From: Cristatella mucedo
Lineage: Eukaryota; Bryozoa; Phylactolaemata; Cristatellidae
NCBI GenBank assembly: GCA_009760855.2
Contig: WPIO01000040.1
Span: 1,823,501 to 1,887,500 of the forward strand
Direction of reading: 5' to 3'
DNA length: 64,000 nt
Both the position numbers and the translations under genes were made by a program. The notes beneath the pieces were generated by a model, which was given only the letters and a program-made list of their open reading frames with translations, did not search any database and was not told the DNA's origin. Below are positions 48,364-59,165 of the stretch, piece after piece; position 1 is the first letter of the stretch; each line of letters starts with the position of its first letter.

Positions 48364-49738
48364 ATGAAGATCGCTACTCTGCTTTTCTTGATCGCCTTTG
48401 CGATGTGCCTCTACTGCGGCTACGCGGACCGGGGAGCGAACGAAGGTAAATCGCAGCGGCGATAGGGCGCCGCGACTGGTTGAGCCAGAGCCGACAGATG
48501 TCGCTCCGGCGCTCGAGCGTTTGTCTGGGCGTGGCACCATTGAGCTACCTTTCGTGTGCGTGCATCTCTAAATCTGAGTTCCATGACTAATGGCGACCAA
48601 GCAGTTTCTACTCTCGAGTTCGCGGTCGCTGGCTCGCAGTGCAGGCGGACCCGGAGAGTTTCGTACGTATCTCCTCGTAGAAGTAGGCAGAGGAAGGAAG
48701 CATCGGCGTCTAAGTCTCAAGCTCAGGGTCTAGGTTTGAGTAGCTCAATGATTCGACGGCCTTACGTGCGCCTACAGTAGCCAATTGACTTCGCCGTGAG
48801 ATACACTTAATTAAGAGTGGGACGAACCATCGAATCGGATCAGTGAAATACGACGGAGTAAGACGGACGTCGCAGCATCAAGTGTCTGCAAAAGAAGCGC
48901 TAGAGTCGAAACTGTAGCTGGAATTTCGAAACCGTAATGTCGGCAGCTGAAAGCAGAAGTTGGTCGCTTGGTGTCAAGGCCGCAATGGTCACCCTTTGCG
49001 AGCTCGCCTCTCCCAGCTCGCCTCTCCGTGATCGCACGGCGGCGGAAGAGGAGTCGCTGTAGAGCAAGCCGCGGCGGCCGACCGACCGGCGAGCGGCCCT
49101 CGACTTGACTCCCGCGCGCGAGCCGTCTGCTGCCTGGTCGCTGCCGGAACCTCGATCTTACTAAACCGGGCACGATCGCAGCGGCCCGATCGCACTAGCC
49201 ACAGGTGTCTGAGCCGAGCTTCCGCTCGGTGCATACGGTGCATACGCTTCCTCCTTCCTCCTTCCTCCTCCTCCTCCTCCTCCTCCGCTATGGCGCAGCA
49301 GCCATTTCCTGCGGCAGCAGCCATTTCCTGCGGCAGCAGCCAGATAGTTTCGCGAGCCCGCGAGCAGCTGAGTACGCCTTCGCGAAGCGCCGGCCCGCTC
49401 CGCCCTAGTCTAAGCTCGCCCGCTGCCGCACGGTCGAACGTCTCTCCTGCATTCGAAGCTGTTTTCGCGCACTTCCGATTCTCGCTCGACATTAGTGCCG
49501 CCGTGCTGAGCTCTATTCTTTGGAAATAGGTGACGTCCATCACTCGTTCACTGGCCGCCCACCAATTGGCCGAGGTTCCAGGAACGGCGGCGGAGGCGGC
49601 GACCGCCGGCGAGGGCAGGGACGCGGCGCTAGCGGAGCCGGACGCGGAGCGAGCGGACAGCGGTCGGGAGCAGCGGGAGGCAGCCGAGATGAGCGGCCGA
49701 GGCCAACGGGCAGCAGCAGCCGCCATACCAGCGGTTGA
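48364..49738 (+). CDS. Gene D: secreted glycine/arginine-rich small protein (2 coding exons)
   Basis: Predicted coding exons are 48,364-48,445 and 49,530-49,738, with a 1,084-bp phase-1 intron (AACGAAG|GTAAAT; TTTGGAAATAG|GT). The exon 2 acceptor is CTTCTTTTTGCAG|A, one base before ATG. The product has 96 residues. The signal peptide is MKIATLLFLIAFAMCLYC, with likely cleavage after GYA. The exon 3 part (69 residues) is rich in Gly, Arg and Ser, with RGG/GRG-like runs (GRGSRNGGGGGDRRRGQGRG) and no cysteine, hence strongly basic. The signal exon resembles gene B closely; the mature parts are alignable only in composition, length and the HH near their start (DVHHS against EGHHA). TATA promoter upstream, AATAAACTGTC 153 bp downstream. 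Location is presumably extracellular. Activity is unknown; cationic Gly-rich antimicrobial or matrix peptides would look like this, but that is speculation. Confidence 0.65.
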
Positions 49739-49890
49739 GGTCAACGCCCAAGAGGTCAACACCGACAAACGTAGGCTGCACCGACGAAGCGAGCGAGCAG
49801 CCGGTCTAGAAGCGGCAGCGGCTTCGCTCTGGACGATAAACCGCCCAGACCGTCAATTCGCCAACGGGTGCCTGTAAACAAGACGTAGAC

Positions 49891-49896
49891 AATAAA
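49891..49896 (+). terminator. Polyadenylation signal AATAAA of gene D
   Basis: AATAAACTGTC, shared exactly with gene B, 153 bp after the stop. Confidence 0.7.
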
Positions 49897-49899
49897 CTG

Positions 49900-50239
49900 T
49901 CCGGCCGGAAGTACTTCTTCGCCGATGAGTCGCTCTGCTCCAGTCGCCTGCACGTCGAGCGAGAGCGTCTGCAAGCTCAGCTCGCAGCGTTCCCACTGCT
50001 GCTGTGGCATTGAAGTTGCTCTCGGTAGTTGGTTGCTGCTGTTTGCGTTACCTCGCCCTGTCTGTCGCGTTATCTCCTCATGTCTGCAGCCGCTGCTACC
50101 TCTTTCACAGGTTATCGACCGTGCGCTAGGCTCGGCTCGGCTGCTGCCGCTCGTATCGTCTCGAGCTACAATTGCATAAAACAACCGTCCAAGGCAGGTT
50201 GCGAACTAGAGCGACTGCTTAGCCGACGACCCTAATACA
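49900..50239. other. No gene recognised between gene D and LINE-A
   Basis: CpG-containing sequence with short open frames on both strands. No motif recognised. Confidence 0.45.
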
Positions 50240-51243
50240 TGTACTGATAACATCCATACATAGATGGCAGCAAAGTTTCTAAAACTAAATGATAATGAAA
50301 CTAACTTACTAGTTATGGGCAAATCCAGTGTGATTCAGAAAATGGAAAGGCTGACGCTCAAAATTGGCTCTGCCAGCATATCTCCTGTTGAATCAGCTCG
50401 AAATCTAGGTGTCATGTTCCAAAGTGACCTCTCGTTAGACGACCACATCAGCTCTACAGTCAAGTCTGCCTACTTTCAGCTACATAGCATCGCTAAAATT
50501 CGGGCTTGTTTATATAAGGATACCACGTCTAAGTTGGTTCGTGCATTTGTGACATCCCGTCTTCACTTCTGCAACTCACTGCTTGCTGGCCTACCAGCAT
50601 GTGCAATCAGGCGACTACAGCTGGTACACAACTCCGAACCTAAGCTTCTCTGTCGTTAGCATCGCAGGTGCCACATCACACCACTTCTCGCCGACCTGCA
50701 CTGGCTACCAGTCAAGCAACGGATCGACTTCAAGGTTTTGTTGCTCACTTTTAGGTCACTTCATTCTTTGGCTCCAGCCTATCTCTCAGATCAACTCCCC
50801 CACCAGGCCAAGCATCGTACCACCTGCTTTTCGGAATCCATCAGTCTACCAATACCTCGTGCAAACCTCAAATCCTTTGGAGACCGTGCATGTAGTTCGT
50901 ATGCTCCCAAAGCCTGGAACTCCCTTCCGACTTGCGTCACAACATCCTCTGACTTGACCACATTTAAAAAGAACACACCTATTTAGGACAGCATTTAGTG
51001 GGTCCCTGTGATTCGTCCTTGATGTGCTTGTGCGTGCTGACCCTGTGCATGCTGCCACTAACCACATTTGCATGCTGACCCTGTGCATGTCACCCCTAAT
51101 CATGTTATTCATGTTTACCAAGCATGATATTACTCACCATTCAATTGCATTTCCCTTTGCAGCAAATGTGAAGCGCCTAGAGAGAGATTGAGTTCTCTGA
51201 GGGCGCTTCATCAAGTGCATTATTATTATTATTATTATTACTA
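50240..51243 (+). mobile_element. LINE-A RT C-terminal fragment with tail
   Basis: Frame 50,264-50,659 encodes FLKLNDNETNLLV, ARNLGVMFQSDLSLDDHISS and SRLHFCNSLLAGLP, with substitutions (SRLDF to SRLHF). It ends in a premature stop; the remaining C-terminal half is open from about 50,690. The 3' UTR stem-loop and (ATT)n tail are intact. Confidence 0.88.
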
Positions 51244-51365
51244 TTAGCTTCGACCAGCCTCCGTCCGATGTCGTGGGCTCGAGCCCCGAGGCATATGTGA
51301 AGCGCCTGAATAGAGATTAAGTTCTCTTGGGGCGCTATATAAATGAATTATATTTAAATATATAT
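51244..51365 (+). mobile_element. SINE-B, 5'-truncated, next to a LINE-A tail
   Basis: Box B region GTGGGCTCGAGCCCCGAGG then GAAGCGCCTGAATAGAG...GGGGCGCTATATAAATGAATTATA. It directly follows the (ATT)n of the LINE-A copy. Confidence 0.8.
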
Positions 51366-52335
51366 TTAGCCGTCTGCAGTGCGACCGGTCCGGCGGCTTT
51401 TTCAGAGGCATTATTTAGTGCGGTTCAAATGTTTTTGGCTGCCATTTGAGCCGGGCCATCCGAGACCAGAGCATGAGAACATGCGAGCGCAGTCGCATGA
51501 AATTTGTTGGGGAAACGTGGCATGCTCATCTCTATAATTTAGAATCCAGACCGGCAAAGCAGTGTGCGGCAAAGCCGTGTGCGTAAATGGCAGCAGCACT
51601 ACAGCTCGAACGTGTTAAAATGGCGCGGGCCAATTTAGGCCGTAGCACGAGAACGGGCAATTGCGCAATTGTTTGCGCAATTGCATACAATTTGCTGGGT
51701 GAATCCGTAGGACTATTCAATATAACTTATAATCAAAATCGCAGTATTCTGAAGTTTATTATCGAAATGGCACCTGTGTAGCTGTTCCGTCGCAGTGTAG
51801 TGCACTTATTCGTTGGACCCCTTCCAAGACCCCGAAGCTGCATTTGATACGGCGAGCCAGTACTTTCCGCATACGCGCGCGCAGTAAAAACAAAAGATCC
51901 CTTGCCAGCGGACGGTGCCGCGGCGTCGACTTTCTTCTAGGCGGGCGACAGAAGCCTCGAGCCTCATTTATTCCTGCGAGAAAAGAGCTTACGGGAAAGC
52001 CGCATCTTCAAGGAGCGAGAGCTCCACTGCCTGTGGACTCGCTTCGCTGGGTCACAGTGGAAATACAAAACTGTGCATAAATTTACGCGCCAATTAAACG
52101 CGACTCCCCAGAAGTAACGGTTGAGGAAGATCACGCTGCGCCATTTTGCCGCGTGACGGACTGACGCCAACTCCACGGTCGACGGAAGGACAGAAATTCT
52201 AGCGTTAATTAGTAGAGATAAGTGTCCAGAGCCATCCAACACCGCGAAGTTCGCCGCCGCCGCCGCCGCCGCAAGATATTACGACCGAACGCCTTTAGGG
52301 GGGAGAGGAGTTCCTTCTAGTGGCGCTACGATTAC
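51366..52335. other. No gene recognised
   Basis: Several short frames on both strands lack motifs. A (CGC)n run lies at 52,254-52,273. Confidence 0.45.
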
Positions 52336-52339
52336 TATT

Positions 52340-52482
52340 TCGAGGAGCTCCTTGCGGTCGAGGAGCTCCTTGCGGTCGAGGAGCTCCTCGCGGTCGAGGA
52401 GCTCCTCGCGGTCGAGGAGCTCCTTGCGGTCGAGGAGCTCCTTGCGGTCGAGGAGCTCCTTGCGGTCGAGGAGCTCCTCGCG
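52340..52482. repeat. 18-bp minisatellite GAGGAGCTCCTTGCGGTC, about eight copies
   Basis: Units alternate TTGCGGTC and TCGCGGTC. Each contains the palindrome AGGAGCTCCT, so the array can form repeated small hairpins. Confidence 0.95.
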
Positions 52483-52515
52483 GTCGCCACATTCGACTTT
52501 GTCGAATGTGGCGAC
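52483..52515. repeat. Perfect 15-bp hairpin at the minisatellite edge
   Basis: GTCGCCACATTCGAC, loop TTT, GTCGAATGTGGCGAC. The first arm starts in the GGTC of the last repeat unit. Confidence 0.95.
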
Positions 52516-52791
52516 TCGAAGCCAGCACGAAAACAAAGTCTCTAGGTCGCGGAACTCCGCCGGATGTGACCTCAAGGATACGGAAGTCCTTTTCGTCAGC
52601 ATCAGTGTAGCTGAGCTACTCTTCAGTGGGGAGGGGAGCCAATAGCCCTTCAAACGACCGAGCACCTCTGTATTTTCATTTAGAGAAAGATACTGCCGGC
52701 CAGAAACATGTTAAGACCAGTTGCTCTCCGACGGGATGCTGCCGTGCTAAATGTTGAACACGTCCCAGATCACTTCGAAGTAACGCGACAC

Positions 52792-52795
<4 letters not shown>

Positions 52796-52858
<63 letters not shown>
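52796..52858. repeat. (CT)n microsatellite
   Basis: Pure CT run of about 60 bp. Confidence 0.97.
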
Positions 52859-52862
<4 letters not shown>

Positions 52863-53026
52863 TGCTGTCACGTCAGTATTTGAGCTGATCTTTGTACAGT
52901 TCTAGCCCTAAATCCAAATCCTGAATAGCTTCAGCGACAGCTCCAGCTATAGCTAGACACGACCCCGAACAAAGCTTGGCTACGGTCAGTGGGCAGTTTG
53001 TAGCCTCCTTGACCAGACGCATGAAT

Positions 53027-53540
53027 AAATAATAATAATAATGAACTTGATAAAGCGCCTTCAGAGAACTCAATCTCTTTCTAGGCGCTTTGCATTTGCT
53101 GCAAAGGGAAGCGCGATTGAATGGTGAGTAATATCATGCTTGATAGACATGAATAACATGGTTAGGGATGACATGCACAGGGTCAGCATGCAAATTTGGT
53201 TAGTGGCAGCACGCTCAGTGTCTGCACGCATAAGCACATGAAGGACGAATCACATGGACCCACTAAATGCTGTCCTAAATAGGTTTTTAAGTTCTTTTTA
53301 AATGTGGTCTAGTCAGGGGATGTCGTGACGCAAATCGGGAGGGAATTCCAGGCTTTGGGAGCATACGAACTACATGCATGGTCTCCAAAGGATTTGAGGT
53401 TTGTACGAGGTATTGGTAGACTGTTGGATTCCGAAAAGCGGGTGGTACGATGCTCGGCCTGGTGGGGGAGTAGATCTAAGAGATAGGCTGGAGCCAAAGA
53501 ATGAAGTGACCTAAAAGTGAGCGGCAAAACCTTGAAGTCT
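53027..53540 (-). mobile_element. LINE-A 3' fragment
   Basis: (AAT)n at 53,027-53,042 on plus is the tail. The minus-strand C-terminal frame DFKVLPLTFRSLHSLAPAYL is present. 5' truncated near 53,540. Confidence 0.85.
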
Positions 53541-54317
53541 ACAACAACAGGTCGCCTCGCTTCCCTAGCAAGCAGAATCAGCCATTCCACAGAATCCTAC
53601 AAGTAGCAGTCCTGGTGTAGAGCCACCTGAAACTTTCCCAAAAAATGGACTCGCTGATTTCCCTGGCTTGCTCGGTGCTTAATCTGCATTCAGTCAGCTG
53701 TCGTAGCACTTAACGCTAGCTCACCTACGTGCACTGAAGAGGATCTGCTGAAAGCTGCTTGTACGATCCTCGATGGCAAAGAATGCTTCTCGCTGATTGG
53801 AAGATGCCTTCTATGCAATCCGTGCTGTACCTGGATTTTTGCTCGAAGCCGATCCTGCATTCAACAACATCGAGTAGCGGCTTTTAAGCACTGTAGGACT
53901 GAGCATTGGCGCAAGAGCATGCGTCATATTTCTTTCATTCGCCTGAGACATAAATTCCAGCAAAATACATTTTAAATAATGTGGCACCTGCCATGCGCTA
54001 TTGCATGTCTTTCATCGTATTTAGCTACAGGTTTTGAAGGAGCACAGTTAACCATTGGCAACTAGCTGCACTTGCAGGCTACTTTGGAGATTTAGTCCTA
54101 TAGGTTGGTCAGCATGCTAATCTTGTAGAACTTCTACGGTTCGGCGACTTATTTTAGACAAAATTATGTAGATCAATGCAAAGGGTTTTAGTATTTGATC
54201 AATAGATAAATATTGAGCTCACTGTCTCAATTATTGTGCAACGATTTTCTGTTCACTAGCTGCCAATTCGGAATTTCATTTCGACATTTCGTTCTCTGTT
54301 CATTTGATTTCATAAGT
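53541..54317. other. No gene recognised
   Basis: Unique-looking sequence. It could include the decayed 5' part of the hAT element further right, but I see no coding motif. Confidence 0.4.
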
Positions 54318-54466
54318 ATATAAAAATATAATTCATTTATATAGCGCCCCAAGAGAACTTAATCTCTATTCAGGCGCTTTACACATGCCTCGGGGCTTGA
54401 GCCCACGACCTCAGTCAGACCTTGGTCGGGGCGAGCACCTTAACCGCTAGACCAAACCAGCTCGGC
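54318..54466 (-). mobile_element. SINE-B, near-complete
   Basis: On the minus strand GCTGGTTTGGTCTAGCGGTT, box B GTGGGCTCAAGCCC, GTAAAGCGCCTGAATAGAG...GGGGCGCTATATAAATGAATTATA. Nearly the same as 27,105-27,258. Confidence 0.82.
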
Positions 54467-54775
54467 GTATCTATTCTTGACCGCTCCCTCCCTCAGCTAC
54501 ACGTCTCCTCTCGTTTGCACTCGAAAGATACGCTCTTGGCTATGTGTTGCCAACCCAGCCGCCAAGGCTTTAAGTCCGCTAGTTATTGGAGAATATCAAA
54601 GTCTTACGGTCTCTCCCTCATTCGCTATTTTGAAGTCGGTACGCAGAAAGAAATCTGATAATCAAAATCGCACACTGGAATTAAAACGTTCTCAATTTTA
54701 TTGATTTTCTAGCCCTATTTAATCCTCGGATGATGTATCATCTGCGGAGGATTACTGAAAAAGAAACTTGCGTAG

Positions 54776-55310
54776 CTTTATCTCAGCAAAGAGCTCCAGA
54801 ATGAATTAATACCGACTTTAGCTTCCACGATAAAACATCAGATTACAGAATCAGCCAAGTCAACAAAATACTATTCAGCTATCCTTGACTGTACCCCAGG
54901 TGTCAGTCACAGTTGACAGGATACCATGATTATTCGTTTCGTTTACCTTAGTGAAATCAAAGAGATAATCAGAGGTATTTTTAATCAGAGAAAATTTTCT
55001 TGGATTTTATTCCATTACAAGAGACCACGTGTGTACTTAAGTTCTGTTTGAGCAGGTCTAAGATATGGGCTTGAATTTTTAAAATATGAGAGGACAAGGG
55101 TATGAAAATGGTATTAATGGGAAAGACACAAAAAATGGAGTGCAGAATAGGAAACCGGACATACATCCACAAGCTACGTGTGTACCTTGCAATGCCCACT
55201 CCCTGAATCTGGATGTAAATGATGCAGCAAAGAGTTGGCTGGAGGCTGTACATTTCTTTGCATTGGTACAGAAAATATCCAATTTTTTTTCAGCATCTAC
55301 TCGGCGGCGA
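54776..55310 (+). pseudogene. Decayed hAT-type transposase (DUF4371/ZMYM1-like)
   Basis: Plus-strand pieces read YYSAILDCTPGVSHS (about 54,869-54,915), then after frameshifts and stops RGQGYENGINGKDTKNGVQ (from 55,089), PCNAHSLNLDVNDAAKSWLE and VHFFALVQKISNFFSAS. These words are characteristic, from memory, of the DUF4371 domain found in hAT-derived ZMYM1-like proteins, including the C-AHSLNL segment. A LINE-A fragment follows at about 55,320 and removes the C-terminal dimerisation part. Not functional. Whether it is a transposon copy or a retro-copy of a domesticated gene cannot be told. Confidence 0.8.
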
Positions 55311-55319
55311 GGAGTGCTC

Positions 55320-56667
55320 AGACGTCATATCACCCACATCACGCCACTTCTCGCCGACCTGCACTGGCTACCAGTCAAGCAACGGATTAACTTCAAGGTC
55401 TTGTCGCTCACTTTTAGGTCACTTCATTCTTTGTCTCCAGCCTATCTCTCAGATCTACTCCCCCCACCAGGCCAAGCATCGTACCACCCGCTTCTCTGAA
55501 TCCAACAGTCTACCAATACATCGTACAAACCTCAAATCTTTTGGAGACCATGCATTTAGTTCGTATGCTCGCAAGGCCTGGAACTCCCTCCCGACTTGCA
55601 TCAGAACATCCCCTGACTTGACTACATTTAAAAGAACTTAAAAACGCCCTATTTAGGACAGCATTTAGTGGGTCCCTTTGATTCGTCCTTGATGTGCTTA
55701 TGCGTGCTGACACTGTGCATGCTCCCACTAACCACATTTTCATGCTGACCCTGTGCATGTCATCCCTAACCATGTTATTCATGTCTATCAAGCATGATAT
55801 TGTACCCAGGCTGGGTTCGGTTGGCTGGGACCGGACAGCTTTAGTGAGGGTTAGGGTCACCGGCTAGGCCGGGGTCGGACCCTACGGCATGGCCGGATGT
55901 ATGTGGTGACGTGAGGTCACCGGGGCTCTTGGGTACGGGAAGTTGGCCAAGTAAGTCGTGGTGTGTGTGGCTCCCGGTCTCGCCGAGTTATGCACCTGGA
56001 TTCGTGCAGGCGTGCTCCGGCGATGCTGCCACGCACGCAAGGTAACTAGTACCTAAGGCCCGAGCGGAGCTGGATAGCTCGCTCGTTGTTGACTTGTTTT
56101 TATTCCGCGTTCCCCCCCCCCGTGTAGTGTGTTCGTGACCCCCCCCCCCGTGTGCTGGCGTCTTTCGGTGGAAGCTTACGACTGTGGTAGTTGTCGACTC
56201 GGACTAGCCAGCAGTTACTCAGCCAGCCGGGTTTTGGACGGCGTACGCTCGTACTGTTGGATTCGGAGTCGGTACAGCGACAGGACTGCAGAAGCCGACT
56301 GACCCCAACTAACACGTTTGTTCGCGCTTGCTGCGTCGTCTTGCGCCCCCGTAGTGTACTGTGTATAGGACCGTCCCTGTAGACTTGTTTAGTTGATCTG
56401 TTGTTGTTGGCGCATGCGTTATTATAAAAGATGTTTAACCTGACGGCCGCTCGTCTTACCCTAGCTCGGCGGCATGGTGGGCGGCAGCGTGGCCGGAGGA
56501 TGGCGGGTTTGGCGGGAAATAGCCTTTGACCCCTAGAACCCGGTTACAATATTACTCGTGATTCAATCGGGCTTCCCTTTGCAGCAAATACAAATCGCCT
56601 AGAAAGAAATTTTGAGTTCTCTGAGGGTGCTTCATCAAGTGCATTATTATTATTATCATTATCACTG
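55320..56667 (+). mobile_element. LINE-A 3' fragment interrupted by a solo LTR
   Basis: Coding words DLHWLPVKQRINFKVLSLTF and the 3' UTR run to 55,800, then resume at 56,549 with ATATTACTCGTGATTCAATC, the stem-loop and (ATT)n. Excising the LTR restores the normal LINE-A sequence GCATGATATTACTC. Confidence 0.88.
55801..56548. mobile_element. Solo LTR, 748 bp, TSD ATAT
   Basis: Begins TGTACCC, ends GGTTACA (its complement begins TGTAACC). Flanked by ATAT at 55,797-55,800 and 56,549-56,552. Contains two poly-C runs (56,112-56,121 and about 56,140-56,149) and TTATAAAAG at 56,422-56,430, which may be the LTR TATA box. No internal genes remain. Confidence 0.85.
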
Positions 56668-57118
56668 ATGCCAGTGACCTTACGGTAAAACCACTCAGTA
56701 AGACAAGATGTGTAAGTAGAATTGATGCTCTGAGATACAACCTTGACAAAGTCTATGATTGATATCTATGAACATATGAGTCTTAAAGTTAATATTATAT
56801 TTAATAATGCATCAACACCTGCTATTTATGCATGTTTGTGAGGCCCGATGATACATTTTTAACACCTTGCAAATAGGGTTTTATTTCATGATGGGCGGAT
56901 GTGGTTAGAATAGTTTGTGGAAAGGGACGCCAGATATCTGATCTCGCCTATGGCGCACAACAATGCTTTGCACCGGCCCTGCTAAAATAGACAATGCACC
57001 GGCATTTTTATACAGCGCACGGGCGGTCCGTTCAGTTTTCCGGCGGTGCCCAAGCCAGCGTTCATTCTTCGCTCGGTCGAGTCGTTTCGGCTTGGAGTCC
57101 GGCCGCGGACGTTTGGCT
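56668..57118. other. No gene recognised
   Basis: AT-rich to mixed sequence with no motif. Confidence 0.45.
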
Positions 57119-57178
57119 ATTAATAATAATAAGAATACATTTACATAGCGCCCTCAGATAACTCAATCTCTTTCTAAG

Positions 57179-57626
57179 TGTAGTTTGGTCGCACAGCAGA
57201 GAGACAGCCGATGCCCAACACCGACAGTTTATTACTAACGCACGGAGCCGAAGAGCGCACGGCTCCCCTCGGCCCCTGCTCTCACACGACTCCCGTCCCC
57301 TGGTCGACTCCGATGATTCATCGACTACCACCGTGCACCGGCCGACCCTGATGGTGAATCCACCATCTGGCCACCAGCTGGTCCATGCCACATCAAAGGC
57401 GGACCACAGCAGTACACTGGCTGACCCTGATGGTGAATCCACCATCTGGCCACCAGCTGGTCCATGCCACATCAAAGGCGGACCACAGCAGTACACTGGC
57501 TGACCCTGATGGTGAATCCACCATCTGGCCACCAGCTGGTTACCGGCCTGTATCCACGCCACATCACAGGCTCATCAAAGGAGCCGGCATACGATACACA
57601 CATACATACGTATATACGAAACTACA
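57179..57626 (-). mobile_element. Solo LTR, 448 bp, TSD CTAAG
   Basis: Begins TGTAGTTT, ends AAACTACA (perfect 8-bp inverted ends). Flanked by CTAAG at 57,174-57,178 and 57,627-57,631. On the minus strand AATAAACTGTCGGTGTT precedes the end, resembling the 21.6-kb LTR, so it lies in minus orientation. It contains an internal 79-80 bp tandem repeat. Confidence 0.85.
57342..57545. repeat. 79-80 bp tandem repeat within the LTR, 2.5 copies
   Basis: GACCCTGATGGTGAATCCAC recurs at 57,343, 57,423 and 57,502, with nearly identical intervening sequence including the CCACCAGCTGGTCCATG palindrome-like word. Confidence 0.93.
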
Positions 57627-57740
57627 CTAAGCATTTTACATTTGCTGCAAAGAAAGCATGATCGAATGGTTAGTGGTAGCGGGCTCCGCGGCAACTTGGT
57701 TAGAGATGACATGAATAGGGGTTACTTTTCATAGGACCCA

Positions 57741-59165
57741 TCGGTGTTGCGATGGAAAGTAATTAAGGGCAATTTTAATTTGCGTCACATAGATCGAGAG
57801 CAGTCTTTGGCTGACGCGTCAATGGCAGAATCACTACATATCCCCGTCCGTCGGCGAGCTCGGCGGCCACTAGCCATACGACGCACCACTCCCCGCAACC
57901 GCTCCAAAACGAGGCTCGGATTTCCGGAAAATGTGTGGGAATCGCTACAACGACTGTCTGTCCGACGTAACTTCTTGCTTTATATGATCAGAAAACGGCT
58001 CTCAAAATTGTTGATTGCACATCAAAATCCGGTCCGTGGGACGATTCTCCTGCTACGCGCTGCGACACGCGTGATCGCGCCGGCTCGCCTTGCTCGTCAG
58101 CGCCGGCGTGGACTTCCGATCGGCGACGACGGAGGGCGGACGTGGATGCCTCGACATAAAATGAGCGTCGACTGAGATCATGTCTGTGAGTCGTGGCGCC
58201 CCGTGCCGCTAACAGCACCACACCGAGAGACCGAGAGAGAGAGCGCTTTTCGCGCTCAAGTGCTTCTCTATTTAGACGCCCTCGGCGAGAGGCTTCGAGC
58301 CGTGGGCGTCTAGCTCGCCCGCCAGTTGTCGCGAAGATAGCTAGGCCGCTCGCTCTGCCGCTGAACACGCTTCGTGCGATTATTCCAGATGCGCAGACGC
58401 GGTTTGCTGCGCGAGGCGCGCATCGCTCCCTTATCGCGTTTGGTCCGTACATATTAGCGGTGTCGTCACTACGAGCGGCCCGGAACTAGCTCGCCTAGTT
58501 CCGTTCGGTGCGAGGAAGCAGCAGCACAGACCGGTACCTAGAACTCGCCTCTACATTCTGAATCGGGTGGCGCGCGTTCTGAGTTGGGGTCAGTTGAAAT
58601 TCTTGAGCCGCTCTCTCCACTACCGTCGTCGCTGGCCACGCTATCTCAGCCGAGCGTGTCGCTTCCTCCTCGGTCTCACGCTCGTGCATCGCCGGCCCCA
58701 GCTATCGCGGCGGCTTCGATGCACGCGGTCAGTCTGATTAATTTGACGCCATCACAATCCTTCATGGTGCATCATGGCCCGTGGTTACGGTGCTCGCACT
58801 TCACGCACTAGGTCATGTGTTCGAATCCTGAGGCAGACGATCCAGTATTGCCTGCTGCCAGCGAGCGGCCGAATCGTCTTCGTCTGCCGCTACTTAAATG
58901 AGGCTGCTGAATCGGCTGGCCTTTTGCTATGCAATATTATTTTATTTATTTATTTTATTTCAAATTAGTTTAGCCGTAAATAAGGAATGCCTTTGCTTTT
59001 TGTTCTCTACCGCCCCTTTACTTGGCAATGACGCAGTTTAGCATACTCTTGACGAGTCGTCTGCTGCACACTCCTGGGGTTGTCTCCTCGAGGCCGTTGA
59101 TTGCACCGCGACTGCATCTGTCCACGGCTGCAGGCTCCGCAGCATCGGAAGCAGCATCAGTGCAT
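57741..59165. other. GC-rich region before the golgin gene; no firm gene
   Basis: A plus-strand frame of 143 codons (57,744-58,175) encodes a very basic protein (RRRARRPLAIRRTTP) without a known motif and is not backed by splice or promoter signals. Bases 58,180-58,330 contain a hairpin (TAGACGCCC...GGGCGTCTA). Upstream CpG density would suit a promoter of the golgin gene, but no start site is identifiable. Confidence 0.35.
58775..58935 (+). mobile_element. SINE-A copy
   Basis: Head GGCCCGTGGTTACGGTGCTC, box B GTGTTCGAATCCTG (about 58,811-58,824), body ACGATCCAGTATTGCCTGC, and end ATGAGGCTGCTGAATCGGC. Confidence 0.7.

Larger units (their letters stand above)
41428..48480 (-). repeat. Right arm of large inverted repeat
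   Basis: Inverted copy of 29,524-37,283. It carries copy C at the inner end, the longer microsatellite, the LINE-B remnant (44,582-45,317), the hairpin trio, repeats R and X, and gene D at the outer end. Differences by eye are few in the interior. Near gene D/copy A they are greater, with indels. Confidence 0.92.
57119..57740 (-). mobile_element. LINE-A 3' end interrupted by a solo LTR
   Basis: The minus-strand tail (AAT)n and half the stem-loop lie at 57,119-57,178. The other half resumes at 57,627 with CTAAGCATTTTACATTTGCT and runs into the GATGACATGAATAGGG block. Confidence 0.82.

Noticed and set aside
52340-52482. CRISPR-like array
   Set aside because: Repeats are contiguous 18-bp units without spacers; it is a minisatellite.
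57744-58175. 143-codon basic open frame as a gene
   Set aside because: No recognisable domain, no promoter or poly(A) signal nearby, GC-rich sequence with other overlapping frames on both strands.
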